A stretch of 64,000 bases of DNA from Brachionus koreanus. Lineage: Eukaryota > Rotifera > Eurotatoria > Ploima > Brachionidae. The stretch spans positions 1,663,000-1,726,999 of the forward strand of contig PJRA01000272.1 of the NCBI GenBank assembly GCA_016987375.1. The letters run 5' to 3'. Positions within the stretch are counted from its first letter, which is position 1; the number at the start of each line of letters is the position of its first letter. The position numbers and the translations under genes are program-made. This document shows positions 11,601 to 25,000 of the stretch, in pieces. Below the pieces are notes generated by a model. It did not search any database, was not told where the DNA came from, and worked only from the letters and a program-made list of their open reading frames with translations.

Positions 11601-13679
11601 ATACAAAATTTTTCGAAACTTTAACTGTTGACACCAACACGGAAAGCCAAAACAACCAAATGCCAAATCAAAATATTCAAAATTCTGAGCTTCCCGAACC
11701 TACTCAAACAAACAGGTCTGATTTATTAATTTCGGCATCTAGCAATAATAAGTCCCCTATAAAACAAGAAAAGCATATTGATGAGAGCCTTGGTGTAATT
11801 TTGTTTTTCATATAAAATTAAATTTTGATAAAATTGTTTATTATTCTAGTCTATATTTTTGCGAAGTTTTAATGATATTGAATATAGAAATTATGTCCTT
11901 AGTCAATTTAAGTTAAAAAAACAAAAAATTGAAACTACAATAAAAAAACAACAGGAAGAACTCAAAATACTGGAAGAAACAATGGATAACATTCGAGATG
12001 GTATTCATTTTTATTTGTTATTTGAAAGAAAAAATTTATTCATGGATTTATTAAAAGAAATAAGAGCTTTCAAATTTAGTACAATTTACGTGAAATTTTT
12101 TTTTTACTAACAAAATCAAAATATCCTTAAAAATTTAGTTAAATTTATACCATGTTGTAAACATACAAATTTCTTCATTCTTCTAAATTTAATTCATTTT
12201 ATGCAAAATTTAGTAAATTTATAATAATTGATGAAAATTAGTATACACAAAATCAATATTTAGAGAATTGAATGAGATGAAAGAAGATGAAAATGAATAG
12301 ATGGATATTTCTCAGAAAATAGATTTAAAACTGAAAGAGTTAAGAAAAATCAGAATGGGATATCTGACTCCATCAAACAATGATTAGAAAATATAGGAAA
12401 TGAAACTTATAAATATTGTAGTTCATTTAATTTTATCAAGATACTCATAATCCTACCAAGTTAATCTTGATTGTACTATTATAAGTTCAAATTAAAAAAA
12501 TTGAAAAAAAATTATATATTCAATATAGATTAAGATAATAGAAAATAAGTGTGAGATTTTTTTCGTCTAGTTTGATATTAATTATCAATATTGAATTATT
12601 TCAACATTTTATCTTTTTTCTAAAATTTGTTCATTTTTTTGAAAAACTATTCCATTCATTTTTAATAAGCGTGGTATAATTATTCCTTTCATGCTAATTT
12701 TTTAGCTATGATTTTCACACATTTAATTTTTAAATAGTCATATAAGAAACTTTAAAATTTTATTTCATAAAAAAATGTCGATTACTTGTAATTATTTTTT
12801 AATGAATAAATCAGAATTTAACAATGAAAATATTTTTAGATATAAAATTTGAAATTTCTAATCAATTCTTATTCCATTAAAATTTCCTAGTTGAAAAATT
12901 TAATTTTTTAGCAATCATAAAAATATCCATATAGGCAATCATAGAATAAATTTGTATAAATTTTTCCATTACTTTATTAAATTATTTTTTAATTTAAAGA
13001 GAAGAAATTGGCGAGTTGGGTGCTTGAATTTCAACGTCAAGAATATAATTCAAATTTATACAAAAATAATCAAGAATTTAATCTGGAAAAGAGTGAAAAA
13101 GTGAGCCCGTTAGCTCAAAATTTAACATATATCGATCAGCAGAATAATAATTTTCAGACTAGCAACCAACCTTCACAGCAATCCAATTATCAGTCATCCA
13201 AAAATGAGCCTGGAAGGACCATACAAAATAATAATTTTAAAGACTCGGTTGACCAATCTCAATATTTAAATAAATCTAGGAATAATTCTATTATGGTTCA
13301 GAAAAAAATATCGGAGGAACAAAATTTTCTCAAAAATGAATACCAGCAAAGCATAGATAATAACAACAATTTACGAATGAATAAAACTCAAAAGCGATCG
13401 TACAGTTCATCACCTGCACCTCCATCTAATAGGATCAATTTTAATGAAGAGGCAGAATTGGTCGGACAGCTGATTCATATACGAAAAAATTTGCAAAGAC
13501 CAAGCAATGAAGAGCGAGCTGGTAATCCGAACGAAATAAATAACGAATTAAAAAACACACTAAATAAAAATTCTTTATCTTCAGTTAGTCTTCAGTCAAT
13601 GGAAATGGATGATTTAAATCCAGAAATGATCGATAAGCTTTTGAATAACTACAATTTTGAATCGTATCAAAACCAATAA
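8635..13679 (+). CDS. Clock: CLOCK circadian bHLH-PAS transcription factor
   Basis: Ten exons, all GT-AG with matching phases: 8635-8696, 8753-9012, 9073-9158, 9228-9317, 10787-10880, 10936-11037, 11084-11225, 11281-11794, 11850-12000, 13000-13679; total 726 aa. bHLH near residues 53-106 (RRSRNQNEKKRRDQFNLLI then ELGNLL, RKIDKATVLNETL), as in CLOCK/NPAS2. PAS-A: FQNAFCLVFDLNGEIKYVSD. PAS-B: ATEIIGYSPIEIIGTCSYDY then FRTKGQQWLWIQSRF, the CLOCK signature. A Gln/Lys coiled coil (KKQQEELKILEETMD) matches the region near CLOCK exon 19. The C-terminal exon is Asn/Gln/Ser-rich without long poly-Q. It would dimerise with a BMAL1/CYCLE partner on E-boxes to drive clock genes. Introns of 55-61 nt alternate with two long ones (1469 nt with a LINE, and 999 nt). 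The 5' exon is short (20 codons) and the least certain part. Confidence 0.93.
9411..10530 (-). mobile_element. degenerate CR1/L2-like non-LTR retrotransposon fragment
   Basis: Antisense inside CLOCK intron 4. On the minus strand it reads as a reverse transcriptase: LLNKLKFLGFGDSLINWIKA, then SSCWLKVKSGIPQGSVLGP and LLFIIYIND, then LGIYIQSDLK, then RPHLEYAVSAWCL and LEKVQRRATKL, with stops and frameshifts. The YADD-type active-site segment between FIIYIND and LGIYIQS is missing, so there is an internal deletion. The element's 3' end lies at the low-coordinate side next to a short (TAG)n/(CTA)n microsatellite, a CR1/L2-type tail. It is not expected to be active. It does not break the CLOCK frame because flanking exons 4 and 5 join in phase 0. 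Confidence 0.85.
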
Positions 13680-14944
13680 AAAAAATAATTTATTTATTCA
13701 TTGGTTTTATTTTTAATGAAAAGAGCGCTTTTTGTTTCTTCTAAGTAATTTTTCTAACTAATTTCTAAATGTTTAATTTTCAAAAGTTTTTGTTAAATGT
13801 TATTAAAGCAATAAAATGTGTTGTTAAAGATGTAAATATCCAATATATTTTTTTGTATCTAGAATAAATATTTAGAAAATTTAATTTCATTTTTATTGAA
13901 TCCTCATTTCAATTTTAATTTCGTTAATTTTAATTTTCAATTCTATATGTAAGCTCATAATCAAAAGTCAATAAAGCAGTAACAAGGCAAAGTAAATTTT
14001 TGAAAGAGTCTAAAAATAAAGCTTTGAAAAGTTTGAAATTTGTTTGGCATTGCTTGTTTTAATTTTAATTTGGACATGAAATAAATTCAGCTGTTAAGGA
14101 TGCAATCGAAAGATCTAATGATTTAAAGATTTTTCCAAAAATGTTGACTTTTTGTTTAAAATTGAAAATATTGTAAAACCAAACAATTCACTATTAAAAA
14201 TTTTAAAAAAAATTTAATTTTTAGTTTTATTTTTATTTTTTTTTTTAACTTTTTCTATAAAAAATTTAATTTTTCCAAGAACTAGCTTAATAGATTAAAT
14301 ACTTGCAAGTGAATATATGAATGTATATGATTTGCTTAGGGTGAAAAACTGAATTTTTGAAATCAAAATGAAAACGGCTTAATTAAATTAAAATTGTTAT
14401 CTGTTTGGTGAGGTTAAGTTAATAAAACTCAATTTATTTGTCTTTTAATTTTAATTTATTTTAAATAATGAAACTAAACATATAACTAAACCAACAAAAG
14501 GCCTAGGTAAACATTTTACATTGTATCTTGAAATATTCCGAGAATACATAGAAATAAAACAAAGTTTTACATTTTTATAGTTACAGAAATCAATATAAAA
14601 TCAATTGAAATATTTAAAGAAAGAAAGATTGAAGACAATGGTCAATTCACAAAAATATATATACATAAGTGTTACTGACTTTGATCCAGTAATATCAATT
14701 GACTTGTTTAAACATATAAATGCCGATAAAAATTACGGTCTAGTTGACTCGGTTAAATTCATTTTTTCTAAAATAAAAGAAGAATTTTTAGAAGAGTTAG
14801 ACAATACCCATCTAAAAGCGATCTTTTAAAAATAGAATTTTTTACATAAATTATCGTCTTGATTTAATAACTGTCTTAAGATACTGCTACCCAAAAAAAT
14901 TTGTATTTTCCATTTCTTTCTGTCTATGAGGCTTAAAACAAATA
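13680..14944. other. intergenic after CLOCK
   Basis: AT-rich spacer. It contains a short coding-like relic at about 14580-14829 (listed separately). Otherwise nothing recognised. Confidence 0.6.
14580..14829 (+). pseudogene. possible gene fragment, unknown
   Basis: After a possible acceptor (TTTTTATAG) one frame reads VTEINIKSIEIFKERKIEDN and stops. The overlapping next frame, 14605-14829, continues DFDPVISIDLFKHINADKN and KFIFSKIKEEFLEELDN with coding-like codon use. The switch of frames and lack of neighbours suggest a decayed exon. No family is recognised, and a chance open frame is possible. Confidence 0.2.
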
Positions 14945-15960
14945 ACTAATAGTAATAATAATAATAATAGTTAATATTTTACGGTCAAGTTTAGTTTAAC
15001 TAAACTGAACTGCAACTCGGAAAAATACCCGAACAGAGCTCTAATGAGCTATAAACAGTCGCTTCTTTTTTCACAAGCCATGCATCTAATTTCGACTTAA
15101 AAATATTCAGCGTTTTTCCACTAACAAAGAGATATATCTCTTCCAGTAATCGATTCCATATATTTACAACTCTATTTGTAAAACAATGAAAACGCGAGGA
15201 ACAGTTTTTATCTGTTCACGAAGTAGAGTCTTTAAGTGCCTTTTTAAATCATATACTTGACGAGTTTGACCATAGATTAACCCTTCTTTAAACTCAGCAA
15301 ACTCAATTTTATTTATTAACTTGAACATTTGGATTCTATCTTCTCGAAGTTAGGTCCGTCAGCTCGAATTTAGGTAAGCGTATCGAGTAATTTAGGTGAT
15401 TTAAATTTTGAACTAACTTAGTAGTCCTACGTTGAATCTTTTCTACCATATCGATATATTTTTTCTAGGTAATGGCGAATTCTTAGTGAGGTCTGACCAT
15501 TGAAGTCTACAGAAGTTTAATGTTGTTAACATTGGGATATCTAAATCTTCTTGTTATGGATACTCTCAAGTAAATCATTTATGTATATAATGAATAATAT
15601 GGGAACAAGGACAGAACCTTGCGGAACTCCACTTGTCACTTCAGTCCAGTCTGATCTTTCTTCGCCAAGCACGCTCACTGAAACCGTAAAAATTAAGTTT
15701 AAAGACTAGATTTGGATGTGAGACCTTGTCAAAAGATTTTGCAAAGTTGGTATACACTAGATCCACAGGGTAGCAATTTTAAAAGGCATGTTAAATCAGG
15801 TCCAGTGTCTCAAGTAAATTTTTACTACAGGATCTCTGTGGAAGAAAGTCGTGCTGAGCTTTCACGATGCCTATTTTCTAGTAAATGTTTGAGCATGATC
15901 TCTTTTATTATTTTTTTAAGAATATTTTTGAAGAATTTTTCTAGTGGCTTTTAATAAATT
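14945..15960 (-). mobile_element. CR1/L2-like non-LTR retrotransposon fragment
   Basis: The minus strand reads as the 3' half of a LINE ORF2. PVDLVYTNFAKSFDKVSHPN and DWTEVTSGVPQGSVLVPILF then IIYINDL come from the reverse transcriptase. FHCFTNRVVNIWNRLLEEIY and IFKSKLDAWLVKK come from the C-terminal end. Frames are broken. The 3' end is the low-coordinate side and carries an (AAT)n run (ATT tail on the element strand) followed by the conserved terminus TACGGTCAAGTTTAGTTTAA. Related to, but not identical with, the copy in CLOCK. Confidence 0.85.
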
Positions 15961-16408
15961 TATAAATTTATTTTTTAAAAATAAGTTATTTAATTCATGT
16001 ATTATGATGGATATCTTTTATTTACTTTAGTCAGAATTCGAGGTATTTATTCTGAATGTGCTTCAATAAGTTAAAATCTGGTTCAGTAAATATTATTTGT
16101 TGCAACAATAAATGTTCAAATCTAAGACTTTTTTCAAAAAATTTTACGTTGATAAGGTTAAATTTTATGAAACTATTAATTTGCAGCGTATTGAATTTTC
16201 CGAAACACCTTATACTTCTGTTTTTTTTTTACCAAATTTTATTAAAATTTCTATATGGCATGACAAACAATAAATTTATAAAGCTTTATTAAATTAAATT
16301 CTATAAAAATTTAATTTTATTTCCTAATAGGAAAAATTAATAATAATTATGAAAAAAAGAAGAGAATCTAATCTTATTACAAGTGTTGTAGAAAAGGTTA
16401 TATTAAAA
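15961..16408. other. spacer between LINE fragments
   Basis: AT-rich; the 78-codon open frame at 16056-16292 has no protein-like features. It may be further LINE 5' sequence too decayed to read. Confidence 0.4.
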
Positions 16409-16480
16409 ATAATAATAATTAATATTCTACAGTCAAGTTTAGTTTAACTAAACTGACAAAGCAGGAAGACTAACGCAGCT
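16409..16480 (-). mobile_element. LINE 3'-terminus fragment (solo)
   Basis: (AAT)n followed by AGTCAAGTTTAGTTTAACTA and GACAAAGCAGGAAGACTA, the same terminus as at 37918 and 57994. It is a severely 5'-truncated insertion, or the terminus of a related short retroposon. Confidence 0.65.
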
Positions 16481-18051
16481 TGTTTAAATCAAAAGCTTCT
16501 ATATAAGTTGTTTTGTTGGCAAAGTTTAATTCATTAATTATTTGTGAACTGCCGTCTGACATGAATTCAAGTCTAAGATTTTCAGTTGAATGCCAACAAA
16601 TCCAAGTAAGTTAGAAGAAAGTTTTCATTTCAGAGCTTTATTGATTTTAGTGAAGACCGAAAAATATGCCGATAAACAAAATAACAAATGCTATAAGGAT
16701 TTATGCATTGGAATAAAACCTTGAATAAAATTTTTTAGAAATTTTTCTCATAAAAAATTGAATTTTAAAATTGTTAAGGGCCAAATTAATTTTATTTTTT
16801 CTAAGTTCAATCTTTAGATGAATTAAGGCAATTAATTAAGTCGAATGAATTTTTTAAAAAATTCAATCAAATTAGAAAAATAACTAACATTCTGAATTAA
16901 TTTTAATTTGATTGATAATAGTAATTAATTAAAATTAATGTAGAAATACAAATATATATATTTTTAAACAACTGAAACATCTAACAAGATAACGAAAAAT
17001 TTAAATAATTGATTCCTCTTCAAATCCGTCAATTGACTGAAACAATAAATTTAAAAATAAAACTAAAGGCTGAAATAAAAGAAAAAATTCACTAGATAAA
17101 CAACATCATAGATTCTTGTCTAACCAATTTTTTTTAATTCAATAATGCTTAAAAGGAAAAAAAGATTTATTGACAAGTTTAAAATTAATTATTTTACAAC
17201 AACGGAAAATCTTAAAATTAAGAAGTAAATAACTATCGCCTACTAATAATATAATCAAGAAAGGAATAATATCAAACTAATTATAGAACTTTTAATTTTG
17301 ATAAAAAAAAATATAAATCAAAATTAATTAATATTGTTACTTTAATCTTAATTAACCATTCTTTTATGATTTGCGAAATTTGAAAATTTTAAAGCAAACG
17401 AAAATCTTATGAAATAAAAAAATTTTAAAAGCTTTCGTTTATCATTTCTTATCAATCATATTCCATTGTTTTACTTCAATTAGTTAATAATTTAAAAAAT
17501 AAAATGATATGGGTTACGTAAAAAAAACATAAAGAGAAAAAACAATTTAAATAATTAAAATTAGTTGAAAATTAGACTCTTTATTTAAAAATTAACAAAA
17601 AAATAGACCTTAAGACATTTATTTACTATTCAAATGACGCAGCTTCCGATCATTCAAATCAAAATAATTATGCCAAACTAATAGTTCTCATCTCATGAAA
17701 AGTACAATACATGAAATGCAAATGTTTAAATGAATCTCAAATGCGCTTGCTTATACAAATATGTGTGGTTTAACAGACTGAGTCAAACTTTGTCTGTTAA
17801 ATCAGATCAGTAAAATTACTGATCCAGGAGCTGATTTAAATGATAATGGTAATATTGTTTTAACTTGATGATTATGCTTATTAAATGACTGTAAACAATC
17901 AATTCTATTGCTTCGATTGTTGCAATTTTTCGCGTTGTTACTTTTGGATAAAGGAGTATGTTTACATTAATTTTCCTTATTTACATACTACAAATTATTT
18001 TCTTAATAGACTAAAAGCAGGTTGGAAGCGAAAAGCTAATCCATTTACATT

Positions 18052-18424
18052 ATGATTAATAAAAAAATAAAAAAATTTAATCTTTTTATTCAATCGATTA
18101 TATTTTCTTTTCTTTTTGAAAAAATTTTAAATTTACTACTTTTTATTCTTTATTTATTTTTTATCCTTTTATTTGTCCCGTTCTACCTGTCTCAAATAAT
18201 ATATCGAAAACAATTAAGTATCTACAATAATTATTGTTTGCACATAATTAAAACTTTGAATTATGCACCATGTTGCATTTATAGAACCAACTTTTTATCT
18301 CTTTAAGAAATTTTATAGTTCTTTTGGTGTTTTTCCAGTTCCAATTGCAGTAAATATTACAAAATCGTTAAGGGACATTTCAAGTTTTATTGAGAAGAGT
18401 ATTATAGAAAATTTAAATATTTAA
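18052..18424 (+). CDS. possible small membrane protein or gene fragment
   Basis: An ATG-started frame encodes a very hydrophobic stretch (LLLFILYLFFILLFVPFYLS). About 30 nt after its stop, a TTTTTCCAG acceptor precedes a coding-like frame, VPIAVNITKSLRDISSFIEK then SIIENLNI and a stop at about 18424. A donor at AATTAAGTATCT (about 18214) could join them. No family is recognised. It may be the end exons of a decayed membrane enzyme or noncoding. Confidence 0.22.
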
Positions 18425-19904
18425 CTAATTAATATTCAAATGTTTTGATGAAATCAAAAATATTTAAAATTTAATAAGCCTTTTTAAAATCTAAACCTAT
18501 ATTTTTTTGTTTAAAAAATAATTTTCTAAAAAATTTAATTTTGAAAATTTGCTTTACTCAAAAAATATTGCCTCAACTTCGTTGTTCCCAGCTAATAAAT
18601 GTAAAAATAAATTAAATTTGAGGCATATGCATTTAAAAGTATTCCCATTAATAAAAATTTTAGATCATTTTTTTTTTAAATGACCATGAGAAAAATATTT
18701 CAAATAATACATAATTAATTAAATTTTAACATTTTTCTTTCTTCTACATATTTATAATTTTTACGTAGCAATTGGGTTTAAACGAAGGCGTAAGCCATTC
18801 GGACAAATCTGTCGACCCCCCCTAAATTTATTAATATTTTTAATAAATAAATAATGCTTGAACCAAATCGATTAATAAAACAAATTTTTTAATAAAACAA
18901 ATATCCAAAAATTAATTCTTCATGATTATTTAGCTTTTTTAATTAATAAATTAGATTACTAAAGCTTAATTAAATAGCAAATTTTAAAGCTTGTTATTCA
19001 AACTTTTTTGAAAAAATATTTTTGAGATTTTAGACTTAATAGATTTTCTTAACTTTTAGAATCGCTTATATCGAGTTTTATTTTTTTTAGTCATTGGTAT
19101 AAGTGTCTAAATATTAAAAATAAATCATTTTAATTATATTATTATTAAAAAAATTTTATGAAATCATTTTTTTTTAAAAGTTATGATCAAGCATGCTAAA
19201 ACACTCGAATTTTTAGCAACAAAAAACTATGTCAAAATTCAGCGTTTTCTTAACTTATCATAACTTTTGAACGGACCATTGTTTCAAAATAATTTAACTT
19301 CAGTTTTCTTTCTAATATATCCGTCCTTATTTGTAAACAACTGGAGTTTGAATTGTTATTGTTTAATTTTGAAGAATAAGATTGTTAGTTTCTTGTTCTT
19401 GTCCATGTTGAGTTAAACAGACATTTTGAGATATTTTAATTATTGGACTATTTGATGTTTATATATTAGAAAGCCATTAGAAAGGAAGAAAGGCTCAAAA
19501 AATAAAAAAAAATATAATCATTGATTCCTAAAATTTAACCCTGCCCTTTAAATCGAATCATGTATTTGTTTTATTTTTTTAATATTTATATTTTGTAGAA
19601 TCTTAATTTTTAACCCAGCAAATGTACTCGTTTGTTGTCAATTTTTTAGAATAACATTTTTTAAATATATTTTTCAAACTTTAAGTTTAAACCCGCATTA
19701 TACCAATATTTTTGAGTATTAACTCTTCATTAATAATTAAATACTTTTATTTTATCCCGAAGTTCCGACTCTGGTGCGTCGTAAGTTTAATCATTTTTAA
19801 CATGGTGGAGGTCTATGTCTCAGCATGCACTAAACATGTTGCTTCGACTATAATGCATGTCTTCTTAAGCAAGGTAATACGATATGTAAGATGATATGTA
19901 AAAC

Positions 19905-20224
19905 GGTTTTGTGAAATTTAGTACAATAGAACAGAACAAAATGTTAAAATTCTTATAACTTTACTTTTAAAAGTCAAAAGCAAGTTCTGTAAAAACAAAA
20001 TGGTGCAACATTCAAAGTTGTTTAAATTTAGACAATTTTGGCTATAATGCATTTTGCAGAGACTTTGCACATAATTAGCAGACCTTGACTTTTGGTACAA
20101 CTAAGTATGTTGCACTTTGTTGCACTTACAGAAATAATTAAAAGCCTTCAGAAAAAAAGTTATTAGCTTTTTTAGAATTAATTTTTGTTCAATTTTTTTA
20201 TTTTGTACTAAATTTCACAAAACA
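19905..20224. mobile_element. MITE with TTTTGTGAAATTTAGTACAA termini
   Basis: About 320 bp. The 20-nt terminal sequence TTTTGTGAAATTTAGTACAA is repeated inverted and perfect at both ends, and less perfect similarity extends inward. A 9-bp direct repeat ATGTAAAAC flanks it at 19896-19904 and 20225-20233. Termini resemble the TGTGAAATTC family seen at 23526, 49261 and 54768. A 9-bp target duplication would suit a Mutator-like origin (inference). Confidence 0.75.
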
Positions 20225-21404
20225 ATGTAAAACTTAATTTCCTAAAAATTATTTTGCCCGGGATATTTTTATAAAAGGGCCATAGGCAATGTCATTGGCC
20301 TAATTCAAATAATAAACAGCATTCACATATAATTAATTTGATATTTAATTTATAATTAATTAACATGATAATTAATTTTTTTACATTAGAAGTTAAGTTA
20401 CATTAATATAAAATTTCATAGTCTTTTGATTAGAGGAATATGTTTTTTTTTAGTTTAAAAAAAACGGCCATTACTTTTTGGACACTCTTTATCTAATGAA
20501 ACAAAATAATTTTTTATCTATTATCTTTATTATTTCAGTTGATTTGATTGAAGCATCAATCATGTATTTGTTTCAGAAACAAGGTGTCTAAAAACAGTAA
20601 ATTAAGAATTTTAAATGCTTTTAATTCTTAAATATTTTCTTGATTTAAATAAAATTGGAAAAACAGACCTTTTTAAAATTAGTGTTTTTATATGAATGAC
20701 TTAAAAGCCTAGAAAATTAAAATATTAAATAAAAATTTTAATCAATTTGTAAATTGAATTTCTTAAGGATTAGTAAATTAAAATAAGATTAATAAATAAA
20801 TAGAACAATTAAAGAGCAAGGCGAAAAAGTAATAGCGAAAAAAAAAGAAAATCAATAATGAAATTTTTAAAAAATATTCAGATGTAATTTGATTTGATTA
20901 TTTTTTTTCAAAATTTCACCTAATAAGTAAATCCAAGCTATAAGTAAATTAAAATATATAGATTATCTTGAACAAGACAAACTCTGCCTAGAGAAATTTT
21001 TTAATCTAAATAAATGACTTGAACAAATTAACTTTTTAGTATGCATAAATTCAAATCTTAAAAATATCTATTTGAAAAACGCAGTTTAAATCTTTATTTT
21101 CATCAAACTTAAACCGATAAATTTAAATTTCTTCAAAGTTCAAGGATTATTGATAAATATATTTTAAATAAGATACTTTATCAAAAAAAAGGAGATAATT
21201 TAAAAAAAGAAACAGCTCTTAATTTTTATCTTAAGTTACATCTAGAAATTCTTAAATTCTAAAGTAAAATTAGATTAGTTTTGAAGTTTATGCGCATATT
21301 TTGAAAATTCAATAAAATCATGTGACAAAATTATAAAATTATTTTCTTTGAATTTTGAAAAAATGATTTTAAAATAATTCTTTAATTAGATTTTTTATCG
21401 AAAA

Positions 21405-22075
21405 ATGCATAAACAATTGGTGATTTATATTTTAGTTTTTTTGAATATCTATCAGAGTGAATCCAAATTCAATTTGAATAAAATACTCAACAAATATGAA
21501 GAAATGGTAAAAAATGTCGACAAAGACCAGGATAAAGCTGAAGAAAAGCAAAGAAATTTACGTTTTAGTTTTTCGAATTGTGGGCCCAGCAGCGATCCTA
21601 TGAAAATAAATTCATTAGTTTTTGAACCCGATCCAATTAATATTCCAGGTAATATCAGCTTATCATTAGATGGATTTTTGGAGAAAAATCTTAATTCACC
21701 CTTGACGGTAAAATAAGTCTATTGAGAATGAATTCAATTTCTAAAATTTTTTCTTTGCAGATGAATTTGAAAATCATCAAAATTGTTGGTCCATTTAAAG
21801 TAGAAATTCCTTGTATTGATAATTTGGGCAGCTGTACTTACAGCAATGTTTGCACAATGCTACCTGAACCAGAAAATTGTCCGTCATTTTTCAAAGAGCA
21901 TCAAATTCCTTGTTCATGTCCATTTCCGTCTGGAGACTACAGCATTAAAAATGTTTTATTGGGTACAGACACATCACAAAAAATTCCAAACGGCGAATAT
22001 AATATTATAACTAATTTTCAAAATAAAGAAATCGGTCATGTGGGATGTGTTCAGATCGATTTGAAAATTGCCTAA
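21405..22075 (+). CDS. GM2A: GM2 ganglioside activator-like lipid-transfer protein
   Basis: Two exons, 21405-21707 and 21761-22075, joined in phase 0 across a 53-nt intron; 205 aa. N-terminal signal peptide (LVIYILVFLNIYQS). The mature part has the ML/GM2A-type signature: FSFSNCGPSSDPMKINSL, FEPDPINIPGNISLSLDG, then VEIPCIDNLGSCTYSNVC, CPSFFKEHQIPCSCPFPSG and a final GHVGCVQ. Eight cysteines after the signal peptide match the four disulfides of GM2 activator. The family lifts glycolipids from membranes for lysosomal hydrolases. The protein would be secreted or lysosomal; the exact lipid cannot be read from sequence. A short charged segment (residues about 25-50) between signal and domain is an extension relative to mammals. 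Confidence 0.88.
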
Positions 22076-25000
22076 TACAGATCCAATTTAAATATCATCA
22101 GTTTTTTTCTTTTATTTTAATTTAAAAAATTAAAGTATTTTTAAATTAACTAAAATTTTAATTTTAAAAAAATAAGCTTTTTTTACTTTTTTCAAAATTT
22201 AATTTTATTTCTGATGAAGATTCAAATTTTTTTTATTATTGATTAGTTATCTTCAAAATTGATACAATTTTGACTTGATGTTCATTTATTTCAATTAATT
22301 ATCTAAATTAAATAAAGTAGCTCTTAGCATTTCAAGTTTTGAAGCTTTTCGCTTGAATTCCAATACGTAAATTTTTTTACCATTTTTAATTTTTTTGAAA
22401 TCTTCAAGAACATAATTTAATTTAAAGAATATTGAATTCTCTTATTGAACCTTTTCAGTACATTTTTTAATTCTAATAAAAATCAAGAATTTAATAGCTA
22501 CAAATGTTTTTTAGTTAACAGCAAAAATAACCTAAGCAAAATTCTCTCTTTTTTAAAAATTCGTATTAATTCATCGAAAGCAAAATCTTTTTTTTTTGGA
22601 ATGCCAACTAGATATATAGAATTTCAAATAAAATTATGAATATTTGATTAAGTTATTAATTGAATTATTTTGAATTTTGGATCTACTTCAGTAAAACAAG
22701 TTGATAATTTGATCTTAAAATAAGTTTGATGCTTATTCAAATGAAAATACGATTGTTCTTTAATTCAATTAGAGGACTCTAGGATTCAAATGGTCCGCAT
22801 TCATAAATTAATTTAATATTTAAAGAAACTAAGTTGGAAATTACCGAACTTACGTCATTTTGAGCAAGTTAACTGCCTCTTCTTTAATAATTACTCCACA
22901 TAAATACCTCTAAAATTTTTTTTTTTATTTTATATTTTTTTCTATTTTCTTGTTGATAATTTGGAAATATGTCTACAGGAAAAAATTGTTTAACATCTAA
23001 CATTTTAGATGCCTGCCTCAGGATCTATTGCCCTTAAGAAATAAGCTCTCACTCTAAAATATCTCTTTTAGATTGTGTATGCAATTAAAAAAGCTGTTTT
23101 TTTTTGTATACTCAAGTTTAATTTGACCAAATCATTTATTCAATCTTAATTTTTTTCTAAAGAGATAAAATAAATTGAGTTTATTGACTTCATATCCTAA
23201 AGATTTTAGGATACATACTAATTAAAAAAATGCTTATAGATAAGGTTATATTTATTTATTTAGATTGATCAATAAATTGTTTAGGAGTTAATAATTTTCA
23301 ATTAAATATATATTTTTTTAATATTTTCTTGTAAATTTCAAATAGATATTAATTTTAATTTAAAAATATTGTGTAAAATTAAAGTTTTGTAAAATTTTAA
23401 TATTTTTTTTCTTTATCATAATACACTATAAAGAATTTGTTTTTGAAGCATTTATTTTTAATCTATCGTAAAATAGCGCTATACAGTCAATTGTGTGTGA
23501 TTAAGTTTCTGAACTTCTGCTTACAGGTATTGTGAAATTCAAATACAAACAAAACAAAAATTCATCCTAAAAAATATCCTAAAAAAATACTGCAAATTGC
23601 CCTGTATTTAGCACTGCAAATAGGGTTAGGATTAACCCTTAGGAAATCAAACCGATAATCAATTGAAATCTTATTGATATTTGATTTTTTGTTCTTTTTT
23701 TTGCATAATAAAAATTATTTTCAGTATCCTTTTAGAAATATTTTATTTTAGGAAATTTTAATTTATCAAAATAAGAAGATTTTTTGTATTGTTTGTATTT
23801 GAGTTTCACATTACCATATTACAAAATTTTTGGAATATTTTCTAAATCTCTAAAAATAAGTATCAAAAAATATTATTTAAAATGTAATCTTTATGTTTTA
23901 ATTTTTTTTCAATGATTAATATATTTCATTGATAAAGCCGCTGACGATTAAATGACTAAAACGACAGATCTATCAATTAAAATACGATGAATCATTTTAA
24001 ATTTTCGTTACTAATTCAAAATTAAGAGTATTAGCATTTTCAAATGGACAAAACATTTAGATTTTAAATCGCCTTGCGGCACACTCAGTTTTGTTTAATT
24101 AAAGTTATATTTAAAAATTAGAAAAATGAATAAATTTTTAATTTCGAAGCTAATTAATATTTGACGTCAATTTTAAAGTTAACTTTGCCTGTTTGCAAAA
24201 AATGTTTATTCGCCAAACAAGCTCATTAGAGTTCGCTATATATATAGCCTTGATATGTGGGTATTACATTTATGGGCAATTAATCGGCAATAAAATAAAA
24301 GGATCCAAGTGATTTATGAATCATAATCTAATGGAATTATTTTCAAGCAAGTGATTACTTGGAAATTAAAATACTCTGTGCTTAAAAAAATCTTCCCACT
24401 CAAAAAAAAATGAAATTGTGTCATAGCTTTTTTTATTGTTTCTAAATTGACAACTATTTTTTATGACTCTAGTAGTTATTCAATTATTAATTTTTGTTGA
24501 TTTAGTTTTAAATTAAAGAGTCGAAAAAGTATCCAATCCAATCGGCTCAATAATTTAGGAGCTTAGGAACACTTTTTACTGCTTATGCAATCAGTGATTC
24601 GAAAGAAAGTGATAAATTATTAATTTGCTTTTTTTTTCCTTTTTAAAAAAATAAACTCGGCTTTCGAGTTAGAAAATGATTGTGATAGTAACTTAAACAA
24701 AAATAGCAATTTTTATTATTTCAATATGTATCAAAACAATCTGAACCAAGTAAAAATCGATTCTCCTCTCAGTTATTTTAGAGTGGTTAAAAAATTTGAG
24801 TTTTTCCTGGTCTATATTAACTAAAGCAAAATGAAAAATTTAAATAGTTTTTTTTTTCTAATTTTACATAAAAAAAATTATTTTTTTTTTAAATCTCTTG
24901 GTCAGTTATTTGAAAATCATTTAGCTAGATGTTAATTTCATTCAGTGTGACCTATCCGAAAGCAAATATTTATTTTGTTTGAACAAAAATTTTTTTTAAA

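Larger units (their letters stand above)
16481..21404. other. gene-poor AT-rich region
   Basis: 4.9 kb with no firmly supported gene. It holds a possible small membrane-protein relic (18052-18424) and a MITE (19905-20224), listed separately. Open frames at 19712-19894 and 19918-20100 fall in or beside the MITE and are not believed. A CCCCCC run at about 18826 stands out but has no assignable role. Confidence 0.5.

Noticed and set aside
14605..14829. Treating the 74-codon frame as an intact gene
   Set aside because: Frame change with the preceding coding-like stretch and no neighbours; kept only as a low-confidence relic.
22445..22639. 64-codon plus-strand frame after GM2A
   Set aside because: Composition is that of AT-rich spacer (Asn/Lys/Phe/Ser), no motif.
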